Source: Pelodera strongyloides
Taxonomy: Eukaryota > Nematoda > Chromadorea > Rhabditida > Rhabditidae
Length of the DNA: 64,000 nt
Direction of reading: 5' to 3'
Assembly: GCA_036852015.1 (NCBI GenBank)
Contig: JAANDG010000055.1
Span: forward strand, 248,001-312,000
Shown here: positions 62,448 through 64,000 of the stretch, in pieces
How the letters are laid out: each line of letters opens with the position of its first letter
Position numbering within the stretch: the first letter of the stretch is position 1
Notes under the pieces: generated by a model
Databases searched by the model: none
The model's input: the letters and a program-made list of their open reading frames with translations, nothing else
What the model was told of the DNA's origin: nothing
Made by a program: the position numbers and the translations under genes

Positions 62448-62673
62448 TGGAATTGATTTTTTTTCGGACAAGAGGTGCGCATTGTCGATTTTTGCCTTGA
62501 AGCAACGTAACGGTCACTTTTTGAAGAGTGTGTTCAATGACAATGAACCGCGCATTCACTTGCTACGCAATTTGGGAATACTACCAAAAAGGGAATTGTT
62601 TTATCGTTTAATCTCCAAACGATGGGGATGGCAAGTGGCAAGAGTGGTGCGGGAATCCAGCGATAAAATATAG
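62425..62673 (+). CDS. Second open frame overlapping the end of the 660-aa gene
   Basis: An 82-codon stretch is open from just inside the last exon of the upstream gene to TAG at 62,671, in a different frame (62,425 onwards). It reads like protein (LKQRNGHFLKSVFNDNEPR, KRELFYRLISKRWGWQVARV) but has no in-frame ATG. It lies before the likely AATAAA at 62,738. A polypyrimidine-AG (about 62,455-62,472) could be a splice acceptor. It may be an alternative last exon, a decayed gene, or a chance frame in the 3' UTR. Confidence 0.3.
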   Translation, partial: KEARADSSGIDFFSDKRCALSIFALKQRNGHFLKSVFNDNEPRIHLLRNLGILPKRELFYRLISKRWGWQVARVVRESSDKI

Positions 62674-62737
62674 ATATATAGCTGTTTCGGCGTTTTTGCT
62701 GTGTCTGTATTCTAGGTAAAAGTTTTGTTCCGTAGTT

Positions 62738-62743
62738 AATAAA
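62738..62743 (+). terminator. Probable polyadenylation signal of the 660-aa gene
   Basis: AATAAA 291 nt after the stop codon at 62,447. It is the first such hexamer after the gene in a good context. Confidence 0.5.
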
Positions 62744-63408
62744 TTACAGTAGCCTCACCGAGAACCGCTGTATGCTTTATTGTCTTTGCGCAAAATATGG
62801 TTTATTAATCGATGTTTTTGCTTCGTTTTATATGTTTATAATATGTGCGTTGCATCATTGCGCATGAATTCAAGCTTATGTGGGTTATTTTTCAGATCCG
62901 AATTTCTATGTGAATACACTTGTACATACCTCGGTGGCAGCGAATGAAAAAAAAATTTAAAAAGAAAAATATTTCGTTTTGTCGCCGGAGGACTTTATTT
63001 TAGTGAGTTATTCTTTTTTTGTGTTTATCTTATCCTTTCCGTTATGCAGTGATATTTTAGTGCATTTTCCACCACCATAGTGGGGTTAGAAAGTGTGCCC
63101 TAAGGTTGGCATATCCGTTCTACTTTCGTCTGGTCAATGTTTATTTAGATTTATAACTGTAACTCTTTTATTTTAGATATGTTCTTCGTTTGTGTTGCGT
63201 TCTGTTTTCTGCAGTATTGGAGTAACCATACGTGCTTTTTGTTTTTATATAAGGTGGGTAGTTTTACTTAGCCTTTTCATATAGCTGGATGGTTTACGTA
63301 TGATTTGCTTTCACTTGTGTGTGAAGTTATCGTTTAGGCTAGTCTACTACTGTAGTAGATTGACTGTTATATTAGTTATTTCTATTTCAGATTTTCGCTG
63401 TTTCGTTT

Positions 63409-63749
63409 ATGATGTTTGCTGTGAATTCGCTCGTTTCTTCCTTCGGCCGGGGAAGTAACGAGTCGACTCAGCTATTTTGTAGTTCTCTATTATATGTTTG
63501 GTAAGTCATTCATTTGTTAGTTACTATGCACTAATTGTAAGTAGAATTTCTTGGTCTGCGTCTGCAAACTAACGTGGACTGGGTCGATTTTATCGTACTT
63601 TATCGAAAGATCGTATAACGTGAATGTTATTTACGCTCCGGACTTTTTTTTATTCTAGGAATTTGGCATTTGGTCAACAAACACTGAAACTGAAATCTTT
63701 CAGCGTTCACGTTTTTTTTGTTGCGTTCTTTGATGGAGACTGGAGATGA
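63409..63749 (+). CDS. Possible two-exon short protein
   Basis: Exon 63409-63500 (MMFAVNSLVSSFGRGSNES) ends at GTAAGT. A second block, 63659-63749, starts after TTTTTTTATTCTAG and continues in phase to TGA, giving 60 aa. A splice acceptor (TTTCAG, 63,390) lies 18 nt before the ATG. Splice signals are good but the peptide is short and unrecognised. It may be untranslated exons of a gene continuing to the right. Confidence 0.22.
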
Positions 63750-64000
63750 CTTCTATGGAGCCGGCAGTTTTCTACATGTTGTTTATTCTATATGTGAGTT
63801 CTTTGTTTTCTTCTTCCGAGTAATAGCGTAACTTTATGTAATGTATACATATGTCATTTTATAATAACTTTAAACTTGTCGGATTGTCTATTGTCTAACT
63901 TATTGTCCTTTTGTGGTTGTTGCACACCTGTAGTTGGAAATGTGCCCTTATTGTTAGTGGCAATGTTTTAATGATATGTTACCAATTTTGTACGTTTGTT

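Overview
The window reads as nuclear DNA of an invertebrate animal, most likely a nematode. Every confident gene is split into many short exons with GT..AG introns. The Pitx homeodomain has wording I associate with nematode UNC-30 ([22 protein letters not shown]) rather than with vertebrate PITX, and five genes have a splice acceptor 2-14 nt before the start codon, as expected for spliced-leader trans-splicing. The nematode assignment is an inference from memory of the family. The gene identities do not depend on it.

Layout. (1) 1-16,922, minus strand: a very long secreted or membrane protein gene of the Mesh/SUSD2 type (signal peptide, NIDO, IPT-like, AMOP, VWD). Its 3' end runs off the left edge. 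Its introns are packed with small inverted-repeat elements. (2) 16,937-20,817: intergenic, with a tRNA-headed SINE-like element that carries three consecutive hairpins, a hammerhead-ribozyme-like core and a long (TAT)n microsatellite. (3) 20,818-27,436, minus: Pitx/unc-30, eight coding exons, 336 aa. (4) 28,190-30,912, minus: ALKBH6. (5) 32,264-37,758, minus: a FoxN1/4-type forkhead gene, twelve coding exons, 450 aa. (6) 37,969-39,350, minus: TRMT10C (mitochondrial RNase P/tRNA m1R9 methyltransferase subunit), two exons, 397 aa, only 210 bp upstream of the FoxN start. (7) 39,351-48,900: mostly intergenic, with a five-copy 237-bp tandem array interrupted by a TTAA-flanked element, plus weakly supported minus-strand exons at 43.8-44.7 kb. 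(8) 49-64 kb: the plus strand becomes T-rich and transcription appears to switch to plus. It holds a weakly supported gene at 49.2-51.0 kb, a degenerate repeat array at 51.2-53.6 kb, and a well-supported but unrecognised gene at 54,298-62,447 (19 exons, 660 aa).

The recognised genes do not form one pathway: two developmental transcription factors, two nucleic-acid-modifying enzymes and one extracellular adhesion-type protein. The TRMT10C-FoxN pair is spaced like a nematode operon.

The most unusual material is the unrecognised phase-1-exon gene at 54-62 kb, the tri-hairpin SINE-like family, the hammerhead-like core, and several TTAA-target MITE families. For three MITE insertions the matching empty site is present in this same window. 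No CRISPR array, prokaryotic operon, reverse transcriptase or transposase reading frame was seen.
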